A stretch of DNA of 64,000 bases from Leptospira meyeri (GTDB lineage: Bacteria > Spirochaetota > Leptospiria > Leptospirales > Leptospiraceae). The notes under the pieces were generated by a model. It ran no database searches. It saw only the letters and a program-made list of their open reading frames with translations, and was not told the DNA's origin. Made by a program: the position numbers and the translations under genes. This document shows, piece after piece, positions 32,796 to 42,350 of this stretch (position 1 is the first letter of the stretch; each line of letters begins with the position of its first letter). Location: positions 62,001-126,000 of the forward strand of contig NZ_SORO01000001.1 in assembly GCF_004368965.1 (NCBI RefSeq), in the 5' to 3' direction.

Positions 32796-33584
32796 CTATT
32801 CTTCTTTGAGGCGAGGTGCTTCTGGAATTTTATATGGTTGTACAGGAGACTTACCTTTTTCAACAAAAGTTGCCATCCCTTGTTTTAGTTCGACTGTTTT
32901 CCCTTGCGCGGCGACATCAACTACACCTTCAAAACAAGAAATAGTTGAACTTAACTTTTCATCTAACTCCACTCGGAATTCCGTTCCTCGAACTCCCGCA
33001 GTAGATGATGGGCTTACAATATTGAATTTATGTTCTGTTGTGGGTGGATTAGATTTTGTTACCTTTGCATCCAAACTACCTTTGAACAAAGCAACAGTCA
33101 CTGGACCACCTTTTTTATCTTCACCCTTTACTTCAAAATGGCTGTTCGTCAATATTCGCACCATACCGACGTTATTGATATGAAGGTCTGTTTTTCCTTT
33201 GCCTGTTGTTTTGATTTGGTCATTCGGGTGGAGTTCTTGTCCTAATTTTAAGGGAACCCAAGGTCCTTTCCCGCCAGTTCCATTCCATTCTACTTGTCCC
33301 ATCACAAATTCAGTGACTCCCACCACTGCTTTACGAAGGAAAACAGGAACGACTAAAGTCAAACCCGGTTTGATTAGATCTGGATTTGGGATTTTGTTAT
33401 GTTTTAAAAGTTCTGGCCATCGTCTAGGATCTGATAAATGCCTTTCCGAAATGAGGGAGAGTGTTTCACCTTTTTGTACCGTGATGGTAATGGGTTCTAA
33501 TGTTTCGGCACCTTCTGCAAAAAGAGACAACTGACCGAATATTATGATAAGTACTAAGATTGATTCTGCGATGGACTTTCTCAT
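32796..33584 (-). CDS. LysM-FecR domain secreted protein
   Basis: 262 residues. A signal peptide (about 1-24) is followed by a LysM-like module (about 32-80: ITVQKGETLSLISERHLSDP...IKPGLTLVVP) that should bind peptidoglycan. A FecR domain (about 95-230) includes TAGVRGTEFRVEL and the ISCFEGVVDVAAQGKTVELKQG stretch. No FecI-type sigma factor or TonB receptor is nearby, so this is probably a structural or scaffold FecR domain. The start has no obvious Shine-Dalgarno; the upstream bases are TATATAT. Confidence 0.85.
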   Translation of the reverse strand: MRKSIAESILVLIIIFGQLSLFAEGAETLEPITITVQKGETLSLISERHLSDPRRWPELLKHNKIPNPDLIKPGLTLVVPVFLRKAVVGVTEFVMGQVEWNGTGGKGPWVPLKLGQELHPNDQIKTTGKGKTDLHINNVGMVRILTNSHFEVKGEDKKGGPVTVALFKGSLDAKVTKSNPPTTEHKFNIVSPSSTAGVRGTEFRVELDEKLSSTISCFEGVVDVAAQGKTVELKQGMATFVEKGKSPVQPYKIPEAPRLKEE

Positions 33585-33738
33585 ATATATACTGTCTCAA
33601 ACCAATGTTTAATTTTCCAGCAATTTCGAAAATCTTGGGGATTTTTCTAAACTTGGATTCTTCTATTTTTTAGAATTCTCTAAAGATTGAATGTGATTCT
33701 ACGAGGGCTCTTTAGTAAAAAACTCTACAATCCTTAGG

Positions 33739-34284
33739 TTATTTTTTCAAATTTAGAAAGTAAAGACCAAGAGCTGCCACCATATGGGGATGATGGATGG
33801 TTCCATCAAGTAACAGTTGTTTTACTTCTTCTGGTTCCTTTAAAACAACTTCGATGTCTTCTCCTTCATCAAACTCTACATTGTGAAGTTGTTCTACATC
33901 ATAGGCAACATAGGAATAAGACCAATTGGTAAACATTGCCGGGTTACCGGAAAACTTAGAGAGCAATTTGTATTTCGATGGATCCGTGGCATAACCCGTT
34001 TCTTCTCTCAGCTCTCGAATGGCCGATTCCAGTTCGGAACCAGGTCCTTCCTCATCTACAATTCCACCAGGGATTTCCAAACTGTCCTCACCAATTCCAT
34101 GTCGGTATTGTTTGATGAGGAGAATCTCTCCGGTTTTTGTCACCGGTACCACATTGACCCAGTTTTTAGATTTTAGAACATAATAGGTTTTTTCTTCCGT
34201 TGAACGGGGAAGTTGGATATCAAAACTAGCAAGAGTATAAATGGGAGTGGGGTAGAGGACTTTCCAATTTTTTCGTTCTTTCAC
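33739..34284 (-). CDS. NUDIX hydrolase (ADP-ribose pyrophosphatase-like)
   Basis: About 181 residues. GTG 34284 is chosen because AAGGAGG (34293-34299) lies 8 bases upstream; the longer in-frame extension to 34320 runs through that site. The NUDIX box reads GGIVDEEGPGSELESAIREL followed by REETGY; the catalytic REEXG part is intact and the first half has one extra residue compared with the consensus. The family hydrolyses nucleoside diphosphates linked to another group, often ADP-ribose. Divergent from the GST-like gene. Confidence 0.88.
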   Translation of the reverse strand: MKERKNWKVLYPTPIYTLASFDIQLPRSTEEKTYYVLKSKNWVNVVPVTKTGEILLIKQYRHGIGEDSLEIPGGIVDEEGPGSELESAIRELREETGYATDPSKYKLLSKFSGNPAMFTNWSYSYVAYDVEQLHNVEFDEGEDIEVVLKEPEEVKQLLLDGTIHHPHMVAALGLYFLNLKK

Positions 34285-34292
34285 ATTCGTTT

Positions 34293-34299
34293 CCTCCTT
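34293..34299 (-). promoter_or_regulatory. Strong ribosome-binding site setting the NUDIX start
   Basis: Consensus AAGGAGG on the minus strand, 8 bases before GTG 34284. It is the main reason to reject the upstream in-frame start. Confidence 0.7.
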
Positions 34300-34404
34300 A
34301 CAAGGGAAATCGGATTCCATACATTGTATAGAGATTTTCCATCTTTTTTGTCGTGATCAAAATCTTACTCTTGCGGATTCCGGGATAAGGAAAACTATCT
34401 CCAT

Positions 34405-35001
34405 ATGAAATTATATGGAAGCATCACATCTCCTTATGTAAGAAGGATTCGTTTTCTTTGTTTGGAATTAGGAATTCCTTTTTCCTTAACCGATACCGTA
34501 ACGGAAGCCGGCCAAAAAGAATTACGAGAAAAAACCCCGCTATGGAAAATTCCTTACGCAGAGATAGATGATTTGAAAATTTGGGATAGCCACACCATTA
34601 CAGATTATCTTTTTGAGACAAAAGGCAATGGGAACTTTCGTCCTAAAAATGGCCCCCACCATTACCGGGAAGCCAATTTGCTTACTGCTATAGACCAAGC
34701 TCTCGACAACGGAATTTTACTATTTTATTTGAATAAAGAAGGAATCAAACCAGATGCGGCTCCATATCTAACAAAAAACGCACTCCGTATCAGTTCGATT
34801 TTAGATTATATCAAACGTGAGTTAAACGGTCATTTTTTCTTTACAGATGGGAAAATCGGACTTTCGGAAATTGCTCTTTATTCAGCTCTCGATTGGATTC
34901 GGTTTCGTTCGGTTCTACCAGTGGAAGAAGATCCTGTTTTTGCAGGTTTTCTAAACTTCCATGGTCAGTCCAAATCTTGGAAGGAAACTGCTCCTAAGTA
35001 A
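34405..35001 (+). CDS. Glutathione S-transferase-like protein
   Basis: 198 residues. The N-terminal thioredoxin-like domain starts MKLYGSITSPYVRRIRFLCLELGIPF and has the cis-Pro/SNAIL-like segment WKIPYAEIDDLKIWDSHTITDYL. The helical C-terminal domain is shorter than average. It is likely a GST-family enzyme for detoxification or stress response; substrate unknown. The ATG lies about 25 bases after an AAGGA-like element, so the start is moderately secure. It is followed by the helicase gene after 29 bases. Confidence 0.82.
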   Translation: MKLYGSITSPYVRRIRFLCLELGIPFSLTDTVTEAGQKELREKTPLWKIPYAEIDDLKIWDSHTITDYLFETKGNGNFRPKNGPHHYREANLLTAIDQALDNGILLFYLNKEGIKPDAAPYLTKNALRISSILDYIKRELNGHFFFTDGKIGLSEIALYSALDWIRFRSVLPVEEDPVFAGFLNFHGQSKSWKETAPK

Positions 35002-35030
35002 TAAAGAACAGCCGTTTTTCACTCGACCAG

Positions 35031-37085
35031 ATGGGATTTACCAAGATTATGTCCCTTACTGGTCTCCCTATGAAATTGAATGCGGCGCAAATGGAAGCAG
35101 TCTCCACCATCCAAGGACCTCTTTTGGTTTTCGCTGGAGCAGGATCTGGAAAAACCAGGGTCATCACCAACCGAATTGCTCATATGGTGGAAGGGGTAAA
35201 AATCCCTGCGAGTAAAATAGTCGCCCTTTCTTTTACCAACAAAAGTGCCAAAGAGATGGCAGAACGTCTGCGAAAGATGGTTCCCAGGGAAAAACTGAAA
35301 GGGATTACTCTTTCCACCTTTCATTCGTTAGGCTTAAAGATCTTAAAAGAACATATAACGAAACTTGGTTATAACGAAACCTTTTTGTTATTCAATGGAA
35401 CGGATCAGGAAGCCTTTGTTTCTGATCTATTAAAGTCCAAACGTTTGGATCCTAAAAAAGTTCCGCCGAAAGAAATTTTGCGTCGTATTTCCTATGCGAA
35501 AAACACACAGGTCCATCCAAAAGACAATGGGCTTACGGAAGAATTCGATCTTGTAGCAGCTGAAATTTTTTCCCTATACGAAGAAGGGCTCAAAGAAAAA
35601 AATGCCATCGACTTTGATGATTTGATTTTGCTCCCCAAACGTCTGTTAGCTGAGTTTTCTGAAATTGCCGCTTATTACCAAAGAAAACACGAATACTATC
35701 TTGTGGATGAATTCCAAGATACAAACCAGCTTCAATACGAGTTTTTATCTTTATTTCGTGGGAAAAGTGATAACCTTTGTGTGGTTGGAGATGACGACCA
35801 AAGTATCTATGCTTTCCGTGGTTCCAATGTCCAACTCATCCTCAATTTTGAAAGAGAATTCCCTCACGCAAAAGTAGTGAGGCTCCTCGAGAACTATCGA
35901 TCGACTTCGCTTATCATCCAAGCGGCCAACTCTCTCATCCAAAACAACAAAGGTCGAAAGGAAAAAACCTTGTACAGCCGGATCCCTTCTGCGGAACGAG
36001 TGGAATACTATGAAACCGCAGATGAAAGAGAAGAGGCAATTTTTGTTGCAGGAAGGATCCAAACCTTACTCATCAAAAATGAATATAAGGGAAAGGAAAT
36101 AGCCATTCTCTTTCGTACCAATTTCCAATCTCGTCCCTTTGAAGAAGAACTCCGAAACCGGAGCATTCCTTACAAAGTAGTGGGTGGTTATAATTTTTTT
36201 GACCGAAAGGAAATCAGAGATTGTATTTCTTACTTAAGATACGTGGCAAACCCCAAAGATGATTATTCGCTCCTTCGAATCATCAATTACCCCAAACGTG
36301 GGATTGGTCCCGGAACCATGCAAAAACTCCAGGAAGAGGCATTCACCCACAAACTTTCACTTTATGAAATCTTCCATAAAATGATTGAGAGTCCCGACTA
36401 TTTGCCCGAAGTAAAAGCTAAGGTCAGACAAGAAATTTACCAATTTGTAGAACTTGTGGATGCTTTCAAAAAGAAGTTTGCGATGTCACCAAAACTGGGA
36501 CCTGTACTTCGGGAAATGATCACCCAAATTGGATTCGAGCGGGAGATATCCATGGAAGAAACCGAGGAGAAGGTGGTCAAAGCTCGGATCTACAATTTGA
36601 GTGAACTTGTCAATATGTTGTCCTTTTTTGAAGAGGAAGAGGGCCGAGAAGGAAAGGCGACGATTTTCGACTTTTTACAGAGGCTCGTCCTTCTCATGGA
36701 AGACGAACCCAAAGAAGACGAGGAAGACCGGAGGGTGCAACTTCTGACGATGCACCAGTCCAAAGGTCTAGAATACGATTTAGTTTTTTTAGTGGGACTA
36801 GAAGAGGGAATTTTACCGAACTCACGTGTTATAGAAGAAGAAGGGGAAGTGGTCGATGAAGAAAGACGCCTTCTCTACGTGGGTATGACTCGCCCAAGGC
36901 GAAAATTGTACTTGACTTCGGCTCGTACAAGACGCAAATTTGGGGAGCAAATCGAGAGCGCCCCCTCTCGGTTTTTAAATGAGCTGTCTCAGGACGCTGT
37001 TCTTTTTTTTCCGATGGAAACGAAGGATAGAGACACAGAAACTAAGAATTTCTTAGAGGAATTAGACAAACTAAAGGTAGGCTAA
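35031..37085 (+). CDS. UvrD/PcrA/Rep-type DNA helicase
   Basis: Superfamily 1A 3'-5' helicase of 684 residues. Motifs in order: Q-motif LNAAQMEAV, motif I GAGSGKTRVI, motif Ia ALSFTNKSAKEM, motif II LVDEFQDTN, motif III VVGDDDQSIYAFRG, motif IV ENYRS, motif V TMHQSKGLEYDLVFLVG, motif VI RRLLYVGMTRPR. It works in replication-fork repair, recombination control or excision repair. Inner ATGs at 35050 and 35071 could also be the start, since no clear ribosome site precedes 35031. The stop overlaps the next ATG by one base. Confidence 0.93.
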   Translation: MGFTKIMSLTGLPMKLNAAQMEAVSTIQGPLLVFAGAGSGKTRVITNRIAHMVEGVKIPASKIVALSFTNKSAKEMAERLRKMVPREKLKGITLSTFHSLGLKILKEHITKLGYNETFLLFNGTDQEAFVSDLLKSKRLDPKKVPPKEILRRISYAKNTQVHPKDNGLTEEFDLVAAEIFSLYEEGLKEKNAIDFDDLILLPKRLLAEFSEIAAYYQRKHEYYLVDEFQDTNQLQYEFLSLFRGKSDNLCVVGDDDQSIYAFRGSNVQLILNFEREFPHAKVVRLLENYRSTSLIIQAANSLIQNNKGRKEKTLYSRIPSAERVEYYETADEREEAIFVAGRIQTLLIKNEYKGKEIAILFRTNFQSRPFEEELRNRSIPYKVVGGYNFFDRKEIRDCISYLRYVANPKDDYSLLRIINYPKRGIGPGTMQKLQEEAFTHKLSLYEIFHKMIESPDYLPEVKAKVRQEIYQFVELVDAFKKKFAMSPKLGPVLREMITQIGFEREISMEETEEKVVKARIYNLSELVNMLSFFEEEEGREGKATIFDFLQRLVLLMEDEPKEDEEDRRVQLLTMHQSKGLEYDLVFLVGLEEGILPNSRVIEEEGEVVDEERRLLYVGMTRPRRKLYLTSARTRRKFGEQIESAPSRFLNELSQDAVLFFPMETKDRDTETKNFLEELDKLKVG

Positions 37086-37777
37086 TGAAATCGATTCTCC
37101 CACTAACCCTCATTTTGGCGTTGGTTGTGGCATTTGAAAATTGTGCATCAAATCAAGGAAACCAAAAACTAGGAGTTTCCAAAATCAATACAGGGTCCCA
37201 TTTGGCCCAAATCGAATCCATCGATGCTGATCTCAAATCCTCTACTTTATCTGACGAATCCCGAGACAAACTAGTGATCCGAAAAGGAAAACTTTTACTC
37301 GATCTTGGAAAATATGATGAAACGATCTCGACACTCAACCAAGTGAACCAGGCAAAGTCCAACCCAGTTCAACTTTCTGAGTGGAATCTCACAATGGGGA
37401 AAGCCTATGTGGGAAAAAATGAATATTCGAAAGCCATTCAATTTCTAAACCAATCTGAAAAGTTGGATAAAAATACGAACCTGATGGAACGTAAAAAACT
37501 CGTGGTGCAATCGCTTGTTGCTGAACGGGAATACTATCCTGCACTTGCTACCCTTACAAAAACTTATACCAAAGGGAATCAGAAAAAAGACGAATTCTAT
37601 TTTGAAACTGCTGCAAAGACATATTTAAAAATGGGCTTTGAGTATAAAAACACAGGTTTTTACCAAAAAGGTTTGCAAGTTGCCAATTTAGGATTGGAAG
37701 AATTTCCGAACAACGAAACTCTGAAGTCCATTCAGAAAGAATGTTTGGAAGTGTTGCAGCCGGAGGGCAAACTCTAA
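37085..37777 (+). CDS. TPR-repeat lipoprotein
   Basis: 230 residues with a signal peptide ending in a spirochaetal lipobox FENC (about residue 20). The body is helical, with TPR-like pairs (KLVIRKGKLLLDLGKYDETI, LTMGKAYVGKNEYSKAIQFL, AAKTYLKMGFEYKNTGFYQKG), suggesting a protein-protein scaffold in the periplasm or on a membrane leaflet. The ATG shares a base with the helicase stop codon (TAATG), so expression is coupled. Confidence 0.8.
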   Translation: MKSILPLTLILALVVAFENCASNQGNQKLGVSKINTGSHLAQIESIDADLKSSTLSDESRDKLVIRKGKLLLDLGKYDETISTLNQVNQAKSNPVQLSEWNLTMGKAYVGKNEYSKAIQFLNQSEKLDKNTNLMERKKLVVQSLVAEREYYPALATLTKTYTKGNQKKDEFYFETAAKTYLKMGFEYKNTGFYQKGLQVANLGLEEFPNNETLKSIQKECLEVLQPEGKL

Positions 37778-37843
37778 GTTCTTTTGGAACGGATCTTTTC
37801 TTTCCAGCGCCTATTTGTCTATAGGCAATTTTTGATTAACCTT

Positions 37844-39967
37844 ATGAATAGAATCCGTGAAAACAAACGGGTTCTATTTTCATTTTTAGCACTTGGGTTT
37901 ATCTTTTTTTGTTTTATTCTTTGTTATTACGGCCTTGAGTTTTATCTCCGCAATTACCGCATTCCTTTAGTACAACTTAGGAAAGTAGTTTCCTATACCA
38001 TTAACAAAGAACTAGGCAAAGCAGTTGACATTGGTGTTCTTGATTTTTCCCTCAGAGAAGGACTCATCATTGAAGACCTTGTTGTTTCGAATGAAGAGGA
38101 CTTTTCCTTTAACGACCATATGTTGAAGGTAAAAAAAGTAACTTTTCGACTTTCCAGTTATTTTAAAGATTCACCCACTGTAGAACAAATCGATTTTTAT
38201 AGTCCTCATTTAGTTTTAAACGAAAATATTAGTCTACGAAACCAACTCATAGAATATGCACAAAAAAGCAAACTGAAGGATATTCGGTTTCATGACGCGA
38301 GGCTTACTGTCAAACAAAATGATTCTACTTTGGTCGACTGGAAAGAAGGTTGGGACATTGTTTTAAAAAGAAAGAACAAACGATTGTTCCTTTCTTATAA
38401 CAACGGTTGGTTTTGGATTCCTAACACCACTCGTATAAAAGGTGAAGGAGAATTTAGTGAGTCCGGGTTTGATGAGTTCCAATTTGAATTTAAATGGAAA
38501 AACTATCCTTCGGAAGAAGCCATCATTCTTACAAATTATCTATTTGGATCCAGCGTACATTCGGCAGTTCTTTCTGGAGAAGGAAGGGTAAGTAGTGACC
38601 CTGTTTCTGGATTTGTAGCAAAGGGAGATGTTGAGTTTGAAAATTCATTTATCCCGATTCCTTTTTTTGAAAATTATATCTTGGATGGATTTAGATTTCG
38701 TGAGGTGTTTTTATTCACTCCGAATCAAGAAGAAAGGGAATTTTTAGGGACTGATTTTCGCATCAAAACATCAGTGAAATCAGAAACAGTAAAGGAAACA
38801 GTTCTCGATAGACATTTTGAATTTCAAATTGAATCTTTGGAAGACATAGCTGAAAGAATTTCAGACCTTTCGGGTAACATTACTCTTCCATTATCAGGAA
38901 ATTTAAAGGGCAATATTGACCTAACAGAATCAGGTGATAAAAACAAATGGTTTTTACTTCGAGGAGAACTCATAGGGTCGGACCTCCAGTGGAACTCAAA
39001 ATTATTGCAGTTAGAAAAAGGTAATTTGTCCCTAAAGCTAACCGAAGGCAATGAGTGGGCGTTAAATTTTGATTCCTTATTTTTTGGGAAACCAACCCAT
39101 CTTTCTGGTGGAGGAAATACAACTTGGGTTCGTTCTAAAAAAACGGACGGTTCTTATTATTACCCATTACAATCCAAAACAAAACTTAGTTTTCAAACGC
39201 CTGATCTAACTGCCAATGATTGGAGACCTCTGTATGAAGATTGGAAACAGGAAACATTAGAAGAAATCAGAGAAAGACAAGAAAAACTAATTCCAGAAGA
39301 ATACTTTTATCAAAAAAAGATTTATAAGTATTTTTTGGAAATGATGAATTTGGATCTTTCCATTCAAATTGCTAATTATTTTCCCTATAGTGGTTCTAAA
39401 TCATTAGGAGAGGCCAAAGGGAATTTTCTTGTAAAAGATGGTCGGATGAACCTTGTATTGAATCTGGGTAATTCTAATTCAAAATTAACTGCCGTTTCCT
39501 ATTTTGCTAGCAAAACACCTAACTTTGGTTTGAATTTAGTTTTAAGCGAATACCCTTGGTCAGACCCTTGGATGAATGTCTGCGGGACCGAATTAAAACC
39601 AACTCATGTCAGTTTAGATTACAGTTTTAATAGTATTGGAAGTGATTATTATAGCCTTCACAAAGATGCTCGAACATCTTATTCACTCAAATTATTTGGA
39701 GTAGATTTTAAAGAGGCAGATTTGGTCCCTAAGTTAGAAATGGATCTTAGTCCATTCAAAAAACCTTTTAGAATTGAATTTGATTTGAGCCGCTATTCGG
39801 ATATGGACTATATTTCAAATTTAGTAGTTTCCAGTGAAACTTTAGATTTGAAAGGATATGGAAATAACAAAAATGGGAACTATGCATTCACTGCTTATGG
39901 GGCGGTAGGAGAATCGCGAGGAACTTTCAGTTTTACAGAAGAGGAAAATAAATGCGTCATCAAATAG
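37844..39967 (+). CDS. AsmA-like inner-membrane-anchored protein
   Basis: About 707 residues. The N-terminal hydrophobic helix (VLFSFLALGFIFFCFILCYY) is followed by a long periplasmic beta-rich body. The opening VVSYTINKELGKAVDIGVLDFSLREGLIIEDL resembles the AsmA/TamB-like start (amphipathic segment, then a short strand repeat of the GxxxxxL type). Such proteins bridge the envelope and are linked to lipid transport (family knowledge). ATG 37844 is chosen because it begins just before the anchor; a TTG at 37784 has no better site. It overlaps the next lipoprotein start by 16 bases. Confidence 0.65.
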   Translation: MNRIRENKRVLFSFLALGFIFFCFILCYYGLEFYLRNYRIPLVQLRKVVSYTINKELGKAVDIGVLDFSLREGLIIEDLVVSNEEDFSFNDHMLKVKKVTFRLSSYFKDSPTVEQIDFYSPHLVLNENISLRNQLIEYAQKSKLKDIRFHDARLTVKQNDSTLVDWKEGWDIVLKRKNKRLFLSYNNGWFWIPNTTRIKGEGEFSESGFDEFQFEFKWKNYPSEEAIILTNYLFGSSVHSAVLSGEGRVSSDPVSGFVAKGDVEFENSFIPIPFFENYILDGFRFREVFLFTPNQEEREFLGTDFRIKTSVKSETVKETVLDRHFEFQIESLEDIAERISDLSGNITLPLSGNLKGNIDLTESGDKNKWFLLRGELIGSDLQWNSKLLQLEKGNLSLKLTEGNEWALNFDSLFFGKPTHLSGGGNTTWVRSKKTDGSYYYPLQSKTKLSFQTPDLTANDWRPLYEDWKQETLEEIRERQEKLIPEEYFYQKKIYKYFLEMMNLDLSIQIANYFPYSGSKSLGEAKGNFLVKDGRMNLVLNLGNSNSKLTAVSYFASKTPNFGLNLVLSEYPWSDPWMNVCGTELKPTHVSLDYSFNSIGSDYYSLHKDARTSYSLKLFGVDFKEADLVPKLEMDLSPFKKPFRIEFDLSRYSDMDYISNLVVSSETLDLKGYGNNKNGNYAFTAYGAVGESRGTFSFTEEENKCVIK

Positions 39968-40320
39968 TTTCCATTGGATTCATTTTTCTTTTCCTAATTT
40001 GTTTCCAATGCAAAGACAAAAAAAATCCTGCTGATGTTGCTCCGGATGTTTCCAAATTACCGGCATTCGGTGGTGAATGGATTCTCGAATGGGAAAATAG
40101 AACACATTTATTAAATATTTTGCAGGAAGATAATAAGGTCCTTTGGAATGGGGCAGAGGGATTGCGTTTAGAATTGGATTCAGTAGGAATCCGACTAACG
40201 GCAAACGACGAAGAGTCAATTAAAGGATATTTTTTATATGCAGATCTAAAACCCAAGTCCTGGATTGGGACTTGGGAAAATCGAGTGGTTCGTTTAATTC
40301 GAAAGAGTACGAAGGAGTGA
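39952..40320 (+). CDS. Small lipoprotein
   Basis: 122 residues with signal peptide (QIVSIGFIFLFLICFQC) and lipobox cysteine at about residue 20. The mature part is short and beta-rich (GEWILEWENRTHLLNIL, GYFLYADLKPKSWIGTWENR), like a small lipocalin-type barrel, but no family is recognised. Its start lies inside the AsmA-like gene's end, so the two may act together in the envelope. It runs tail-to-tail into lpxB with a 27-base overlap. Confidence 0.7.
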   Translation: MRHQIVSIGFIFLFLICFQCKDKKNPADVAPDVSKLPAFGGEWILEWENRTHLLNILQEDNKVLWNGAEGLRLELDSVGIRLTANDEESIKGYFLYADLKPKSWIGTWENRVVRLIRKSTKE

Positions 40321-41505
40321 TTGGATTTCCTTTGCTGCTTTTTTGGAAGCATTGGTAGTTCCTAGTTCTCTTTCTTTTGCGTCCCTAAGAATTCCTTTGA
40401 TTTTATTTCGGAGTTTGGCGTTGGAAAGAATTTTCCAAGCTTCCTCAAAAATATACTTGGGCTGGCATTCGTTTTGGGTGATCTCGCGACAAACTTCCTC
40501 ACCTGAGAGGATATTGGCAAGACCAATGAACTTAGACCGCATGAGAAGAGACCCTAAAAGATATGTAAACAAACTCACCTTATAAAGAATTACCATCGGT
40601 GTCTCAAAATAAAGTCCTTCCAAAGTAGCAGTTCCAGAAGCAATGAGTAGGAGGTCACTGGTTTCCATCACGCGTAAAGAAGCATTCCACAAATAATGAA
40701 TTTGAATATCAGGATGGATTTGTTTTAAGGACTCAATTTTTTCTAAGATAAAGGCCTCTTCCTTTGCATTGATATTGGGAAGAAGGAATACCACTTTCTT
40801 TTTTTCCAGTTTGCAGTGTTCGTGGAGGAGGGCAGCGGTACCGAGAATTGGATCGATTAACCTTCGGATTTCACCTTTCCTGGAACCGGGAAGTAGGCCG
40901 ACCGTATACCCATGATGGGAATCGGGAAGTTTCTCTGTGATCACCGGTTCTTTCTTTAATTTTTCAGGAATTCGTTTGGTAATGGGGTGGCCAACAAACT
41001 TGGAATTCACTCCGTATTCCGTATAAATCTCTTCTTCAAATCGGAAAAGAGTGAGCATGAGTGCAATTTGTTCTTTGATAAAATAGATACGGTTGAATTT
41101 CCATGCCCAAATTTGCGGTGATACATAGAAAACAGTTGAGATTCCTCTTTGTTTTAATTCCTTCGCCAAACGTAAGTTAAATCCTGGATAGTCAATTAAA
41201 ATGGCAAGTTTAGTTGGCCTATGATTTGTTTCTTCTAAAACACGATAAAAAATTTTTTTTAAAAAACTATATTTTTTTAGGGCTTCGGAAAAACCAATTA
41301 CACTGAGATGTTCTAGTTCTTCCATGGAGTCTAGGCCTTGGTGGATCATTCCTTCTCCGCCAATTCCATAGAACTTGTATTCCGGTTCGAGGATTGCCAA
41401 TTCTTGTAACAGGTCGGCTCCGAGCAAATCGCCAGAATGTTCCCCGGCTATGACTAAGATGTTTTTGTCTGATTGGATGTTATGGGACTTTTTTTTGTTT
41501 ACCAT
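40294..41505 (-). CDS. lpxB: Lipid-A-disaccharide synthase
   Basis: Glycosyltransferase joining UDP-2,3-diacylglucosamine and lipid X to form the lipid A disaccharide. 403 residues. Signatures: VIAGEHSGDLLGADLL, FYGIGGEGM, LIDYPGFNLRLA and VSPQIWAWK; the C-terminal half has LLIASGTATLEGLYFETPMVI. AAGG lies 6 bases before the ATG. It overlaps lpxI by 26 bases, so consecutive steps of lipid A synthesis are coupled. The N-terminus is slightly longer than usual (about 10 basic residues). Confidence 0.95.
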   Translation of the reverse strand: MVNKKKSHNIQSDKNILVIAGEHSGDLLGADLLQELAILEPEYKFYGIGGEGMIHQGLDSMEELEHLSVIGFSEALKKYSFLKKIFYRVLEETNHRPTKLAILIDYPGFNLRLAKELKQRGISTVFYVSPQIWAWKFNRIYFIKEQIALMLTLFRFEEEIYTEYGVNSKFVGHPITKRIPEKLKKEPVITEKLPDSHHGYTVGLLPGSRKGEIRRLIDPILGTAALLHEHCKLEKKKVVFLLPNINAKEEAFILEKIESLKQIHPDIQIHYLWNASLRVMETSDLLLIASGTATLEGLYFETPMVILYKVSLFTYLLGSLLMRSKFIGLANILSGEEVCREITQNECQPKYIFEEAWKILSNAKLRNKIKGILRDAKERELGTTNASKKAAKEIQSLLRTLSN

Positions 41506-42340
41506 TGAGAACCTTACTGCCGCTTTTTCCTATCACACAAAAGTTTAATTTGTGTTTGGTGGCAAATTCAATTGCATTTTTGGGATCCACAACTAAGGTT
41601 TCACCTTCTCTAATGCATAGAGTTTTACAACCACTTTCGAGCATCATTTGAAAGGTATGGATTCCAATAGTGGGTAAATCGAAGCGGTCATCTTGTTTTG
41701 CTTTTGGGCTTTTACAAACAACAGCATCTCCTTTCTTTTTGGTATACAAACCACCTCGTTTGATAGTTTCATCTGTTCCTTCCACAGCTTCCACTGCGAT
41801 TACTGATTCATCACAAACTACAACCATTTGCCCAATGTCTAAATCGGCCATTTTTTCGGCATAAAACATCCCAAAGTCTATGTCTTTTAGTTCTTGGGCT
41901 CCAAACTTTTTGGGAGTGTATCTTCCTTCAGGAAGGAGTAAAGATTTTAAGTAGATCTTTTGGGAGATCACTTTGACTCCCATGGCCTCAAATTCATCGG
42001 CAATGGCAAGAAAGATTGGATAGTCATTTCGGTTGATTGTTTTTGCTAGGATGGCAAGAGCTTTTAAATCGAATTTTAATTTTTGAAAAAGCAGGTCTTT
42101 TCGCACCTTGCCGAGCATTAAAATTCTCGTGACCTTTTCCTTTTGGATGGTTTTGAGAATTTTGCCTACTTGGGTGATATGTACGGGGATCGTGCGTGCA
42201 CTGTGTTCTCTCGGTGAAAAATCAGACTCAATGAGCCCAAGAAACAGGGGATCTTCCCCTGCGGCTAAAGCTTCTGACATTCCAATATGGGGCAGTTCCC
42301 CACCACCAGCGATAATAGCCAATCGGCCTTTTGTTGCCAA
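41480..42340 (-). CDS. lpxI: UDP-2,3-diacylglucosamine pyrophosphatase LpxI
   Basis: LpxI (formerly DUF1009) replaces LpxH in many bacteria and cleaves UDP-2,3-diacylglucosamine to lipid X and UMP. 286 residues. Signatures: LAIIAGGGELPHIGMSEAL, ILMLGKVRKDLLFQKLKFDL, and C-terminal CKSPKAKQDDRFDLPTIG with GCKTLCIREGETLVV. The TTG start has AAGG 8 bases upstream. Directly coupled to lpxB, the next enzyme in the pathway. Confidence 0.95.
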   Translation of the reverse strand: MATKGRLAIIAGGGELPHIGMSEALAAGEDPLFLGLIESDFSPREHSARTIPVHITQVGKILKTIQKEKVTRILMLGKVRKDLLFQKLKFDLKALAILAKTINRNDYPIFLAIADEFEAMGVKVISQKIYLKSLLLPEGRYTPKKFGAQELKDIDFGMFYAEKMADLDIGQMVVVCDESVIAVEAVEGTDETIKRGGLYTKKKGDAVVCKSPKAKQDDRFDLPTIGIHTFQMMLESGCKTLCIREGETLVVDPKNAIEFATKHKLNFCVIGKSGSKVLNGKQKKVP

Positions 42341-42350
42341 AGAGGGAACC

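Noticed and set aside
34285..34320. Twelve-codon upstream extension of the NUDIX hydrolase
   Set aside because: It runs through a consensus AAGGAGG that is correctly spaced for the GTG at 34284.
39960..40352. Minus-strand frame opposite the small lipoprotein gene
   Set aside because: It is antisense to a coherent signal peptide and lipobox protein and overlaps the lpxB end in another frame.
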